A stretch of DNA of 17,260 bases from the NCBI GenBank assembly GCA_007132635.1, contig SLOG01000350.1, forward strand, positions 1-17,260. The letters are read 5' to 3'. The notes beneath the pieces are model-generated. The model was not told the origin of the DNA, searched no databases, and was given only the letters and a program-made list of their open reading frames with translations. This stretch comes from Limnochordia bacterium. Lineage in GTDB: Bacteria > Bacillota > Limnochordia > Darwinibacteriales > SLO01. Each line of letters begins with the position of its first letter. Within the stretch, counting starts at the first letter, position 1. Below, piece after piece: positions 15,321 through 17,260 of the stretch. The position numbers were made by a program, and so were the translations under genes.

Positions 15321-16490
15321 TTGCTGTCAAACGTAAAACGCAGGCCTTTTGGAAACACCGGTCTTAAGGTATCCGAGGTCAGCTTCGGAGCGATGAACCT
15401 GCGCATGCTAGATACCATCGAAGAAGCAGGAAGCATTCTGGACTATGTATTGGACCAAGGCATCAACCTGATTGACACAGCACGGGCCTACAACGGACAG
15501 AACGGCACCGGTCAGCAGGTGGAAAGCGAAATCCTGGTGGGTGAAGCCATTGCCAAGCGCAGTGATCTGGATGAACCAATCGTTGTCGTCACCAAGGGAC
15601 ACGGCTACACGTTAGACGCGCTGGAGGAGGAACTCAGTACTAGCCGCGAGAAACTGGGGATCACCAATAAAGGCAGCCTGAAAATGGGTGAGAACTCCAT
15701 CAAACTCGTCTATTTCTTCCACGGGATCAATGAAGAGCGCTGGAAAACCATCTCGACCTCGGGGGTTTTAGACCGAATCCGGGAGATGCGAGACGAGGGA
15801 TGGATCGACTATATCGGGTTTTCCAGCCATTACGGAGATGGGCCGGCCATCAAAAAGGCTGTTGACACGGGGATTTTCGAAGTCGTCGAGCTGCCTTACA
15901 ATGTCTTCAGCCGAGGTCTTAGCAACGACGGGGATGAGGACATTCTCAGATATGCTTACGAAAAAGGGCTGGCGATCATCAACATGAAGGCCTTTAACGG
16001 CAACGGGATGGTTCCTATTCATGCACTGTTAGAGGATTTCTTGACCATTGACCATGCGGCCATGCTTCGTTTCTGCCTGGCAAACCCTTTCATCGCTACC
16101 GTCGATGCTGGTGCTAGGCACATCAGTGAGTTTGCCGACGACATCGCAGCCGCTGCCCGAGGGCCTTTACCAGACAGCGAAGTCCGAGAGCTCAAACGTG
16201 AGGCCGACAAGATTTCTGGTGACATAAAAGGTATCTGCCGTGAATGTATGCACTGCCAGGAGAAGTTCTCCTGTCCTAGTGACGTGGACTTTCCGCAAAT
16301 CCTCTCCCTCTACGGACGAGCCAGTGTAGCTAAGAAACTCGGCCATGACATTTCCGGACTGCAAGAAAGCTACAGTGAGCTGACGATCAATGCATTAGAC
16401 TGTACTGCCTGCGGCGAATGCAAACCATGGTGCGAGTACAAACTGGACATTCCCGTTATGCTTCAAGAGGCGCACACTATGTTGACGTGA
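15321..16490 (+). CDS. Aldo/keto reductase with C-terminal double [4Fe-4S] ferredoxin domain
   Basis: A 389-residue cytoplasmic oxidoreductase. The AKR barrel carries the usual tetrad: D52 and Y57 in LIDTARAYNG, K92 in VVTKGHG and H134 in LVYFFHG. The C-terminal part is a ferredoxin-like region with C306, C309, C312, C318 and C361, C364, C367, C371, two Cys-quartets compatible with [4Fe-4S] clusters. This AKR-ferredoxin group is common in anaerobes, and its physiological substrates are mostly unknown. I chose the TTG at 15321 because AAGGAG lies eight bases upstream; an in-frame ATG at 15291 has no ribosome site and would add ten residues without homology. It probably shares a transcript with the site-2 protease gene 36 bases upstream, and is followed by a terminator. 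Confidence 0.88.
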   Translation: MLSNVKRRPFGNTGLKVSEVSFGAMNLRMLDTIEEAGSILDYVLDQGINLIDTARAYNGQNGTGQQVESEILVGEAIAKRSDLDEPIVVVTKGHGYTLDALEEELSTSREKLGITNKGSLKMGENSIKLVYFFHGINEERWKTISTSGVLDRIREMRDEGWIDYIGFSSHYGDGPAIKKAVDTGIFEVVELPYNVFSRGLSNDGDEDILRYAYEKGLAIINMKAFNGNGMVPIHALLEDFLTIDHAAMLRFCLANPFIATVDAGARHISEFADDIAAAARGPLPDSEVRELKREADKISGDIKGICRECMHCQEKFSCPSDVDFPQILSLYGRASVAKKLGHDISGLQESYSELTINALDCTACGECKPWCEYKLDIPVMLQEAHTMLT

Positions 16491-16498
16491 TGAAATGG

Positions 16499-16538
16499 AA
16501 GAGGGCATCTCCCTTAACGGGACATGCCCTCTTGTTTC
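16499..16538. terminator. Rho-independent terminator between convergent genes
   Basis: AAGAGGGCAT (16499-16508) pairs perfectly with ATGCCCTCTT (16524-16533) around a 15-base loop. On the plus strand it is followed by GTTTC. It lies eight bases beyond the aldo/keto reductase stop, and 11 bases beyond the end of the converging thiol peroxidase gene, so it may serve both. Confidence 0.75.
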
Positions 16539-16543
16539 AAACT

Positions 16544-17047
16544 TCACAGCTTCGCTAGCGCCGCTAAGGCGGCATCATAATCAGGGTGTTGCGAAATCTC
16601 AGGCACATACTCCAGGTAAACGATGCTGTCATTTTGATCCAGAACGAACACAGACCGAGCCAACAGCCGCAGTTCAGGAATCAGGACACCATAATCCCGG
16701 CCAAAGCTGGTCTCCTTATGATCGGAGAGGGTGATCACGTGGTCAAGGCCCGCAGCTCCGCACCAGCGTTTCTGGGCAAAGGGAAGGTCAACACTAACGG
16801 TCAAAACCACAGCCTTCGGAATGCGGCCAGCCTGTTCATTAAAGCGTCGAGTCTGTTGATCACATAACCCAGTATCCAATGACGGCACAACACTGATGAG
16901 TTTCGGTTTGCCGGCAAAATCGTGTAATGAAACACTGTTTCCGTCTTTGTCCAGAAGTGAAAATCCTGGAGCCCGTTCTCCAACCTTCAAGGCATTGCCT
17001 GCCAGCTCGAGGGGATTTCCCTTACTGTTGACCATTCGACTTCCCAT
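16544..17047 (-). CDS. tpx: Thiol peroxidase (Tpx-type peroxiredoxin)
   Basis: A 167-residue atypical 2-Cys peroxiredoxin that reduces hydrogen and organic peroxides using thioredoxin. The peroxidatic cysteine is C62 in PSLDTGLCDQQTRRFNEQAG, with the catalytic T59 and R67. The resolving cysteine C96 sits in FAQKRWCGAAGL, the defining Tpx position. Length is normal for the family. The N-terminus shows the usual KGNPLELAG...VGERAPGF. The start ATG at 17047 has AAGGAGG seven bases upstream. It is a single gene with its own promoter, convergent with the aldo/keto reductase. Confidence 0.95.
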   Translation of the reverse strand: MGSRMVNSKGNPLELAGNALKVGERAPGFSLLDKDGNSVSLHDFAGKPKLISVVPSLDTGLCDQQTRRFNEQAGRIPKAVVLTVSVDLPFAQKRWCGAAGLDHVITLSDHKETSFGRDYGVLIPELRLLARSVFVLDQNDSIVYLEYVPEISQHPDYDAALAALAKL

Positions 17048-17071
17048 ACCTCTGCCTCCTTCGTCACGCCG

Positions 17072-17109
17072 ACGATTTCTGTTTTCAGATCCATAATACC
17101 AGAAATCGT
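17072..17109. promoter_or_regulatory. Inverted repeat around the tpx -10 box, possible operator
   Basis: ACGATTTCTG (17072-17081) is repeated exactly inverted as CAGAAATCGT (17100-17109) with an 18-base gap. The predicted tpx -10 box lies in that gap, so a dimeric repressor could occlude it, or the transcript could fold. It does not match a PerR box. The regulator is unknown. Confidence 0.42.
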
Positions 17110-17121
17110 TATTATTTGCAC
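17093..17121 (-). promoter_or_regulatory. Predicted tpx promoter
   Basis: On the minus strand, TGG-TATTAT forms an extended -10 (TATTAT at 17093-17098), 17 bp from a weak -35 GTGCAA (17116-17121). Transcription would start about 40 bases before the tpx start codon. Confidence 0.38.
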
Positions 17122-17260
17122 GTTCGTTTTGGAGTGGTCTCCTAGCAGACCTGTTGCATAAAGAAAATTAAAAAATGTAAATGAAAAGAGGAAAACACCA
17201 GCTAAACGGCGAAATGTATCGGTAACAACGACTACGAGGTGAGGGCTTTGGGCAAATTCC
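17122..17260. other. Intergenic region right of tpx, with a possible gene start at the edge
   Basis: AT-rich stretch with A runs and a plausible plus-strand promoter, TTGCAT followed 16-17 bases later by TGTAAAT. At 17236-17245 a GAGGTGAGGG ribosome-like site precedes TTG (17248-17250), after which GGC AAA TTC could begin a rightward gene. Only four codons are visible, so no identity can be given. Confidence 0.25.

Overview
The window looks like chromosomal DNA of an anaerobic, carbohydrate-fermenting Bacillota. Purine-rich Shine-Dalgarno sites (AGGAGG types) precede nearly every gene, and GTG and TTG starts are used. Genes sit in small operons with 4-base stop/start overlaps. The redox enzymes are iron-sulfur-rich NADH, NADPH and ferredoxin types. 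A Limnochordia-like or related lineage is a guess from gene style; there is no rRNA or other marker gene to settle it.

Layout. (1) 1-5114 is a sugar or glycoside utilisation block. On the minus strand are a family 5 ABC solute-binding protein (542-2422) and, behind a possible attenuating terminator, the start of an FGGY sugar kinase cut by the window edge (1-420). Divergently on the plus strand are an AraC-family regulator (2616-3485) and a GH4 alpha-glycosidase (3633-5114) whose CHGV motif suggests a uronide rather than a neutral-sugar substrate. The divergent gap holds two 17-bp direct repeats offset by exactly 21 bp, the geometry of AraC-type half-sites. (2) 5172-10634, minus strand, is a three-gene redox operon: a NuoE-like subunit, a NuoF-like subunit, and a 1047-residue subunit fusing [2Fe-2S], GltD/NfnB-like FAD/NADPH, 2x[4Fe-4S] and a shortened NuoG-like domain. 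This matches the Sporomusa-type Nfn (Stn) electron-bifurcating transhydrogenase. A 23-codon ORF with a strong ribosome site overlaps the first gene by ATGA, behind a hairpin-containing leader. (3) 10973-14038, minus strand, is an operon of an AAC(3)-like acetyltransferase, a membrane-anchored S1C serine protease and a UroD/MtaA-family protein, ending in the gutted remains of a second UroD-family gene. (4) 14172-16490, plus strand, holds a site-2 metalloprotease with two CBS domains and an aldo/keto reductase with two C-terminal [4Fe-4S] motifs. (5) 16544-17047, minus strand, is a thiol peroxidase (Tpx) with an inverted repeat around its predicted -10 box.

How the genes fit together. The first block would import a sugar or glycoside, hydrolyse it (GH4) and phosphorylate it (FGGY) under AraC control. 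The Stn-type complex would balance NADH, NADPH and ferredoxin pools during the resulting fermentation. Tpx protects against peroxide. No mobile element, CRISPR array, tRNA or rRNA was seen. I did not find a wholly new system. The items most worth a second look are the coupled mini-ORF and structured leader of the transhydrogenase operon, the phased repeats of the AraC regulon, and the eroded tandem UroD gene.
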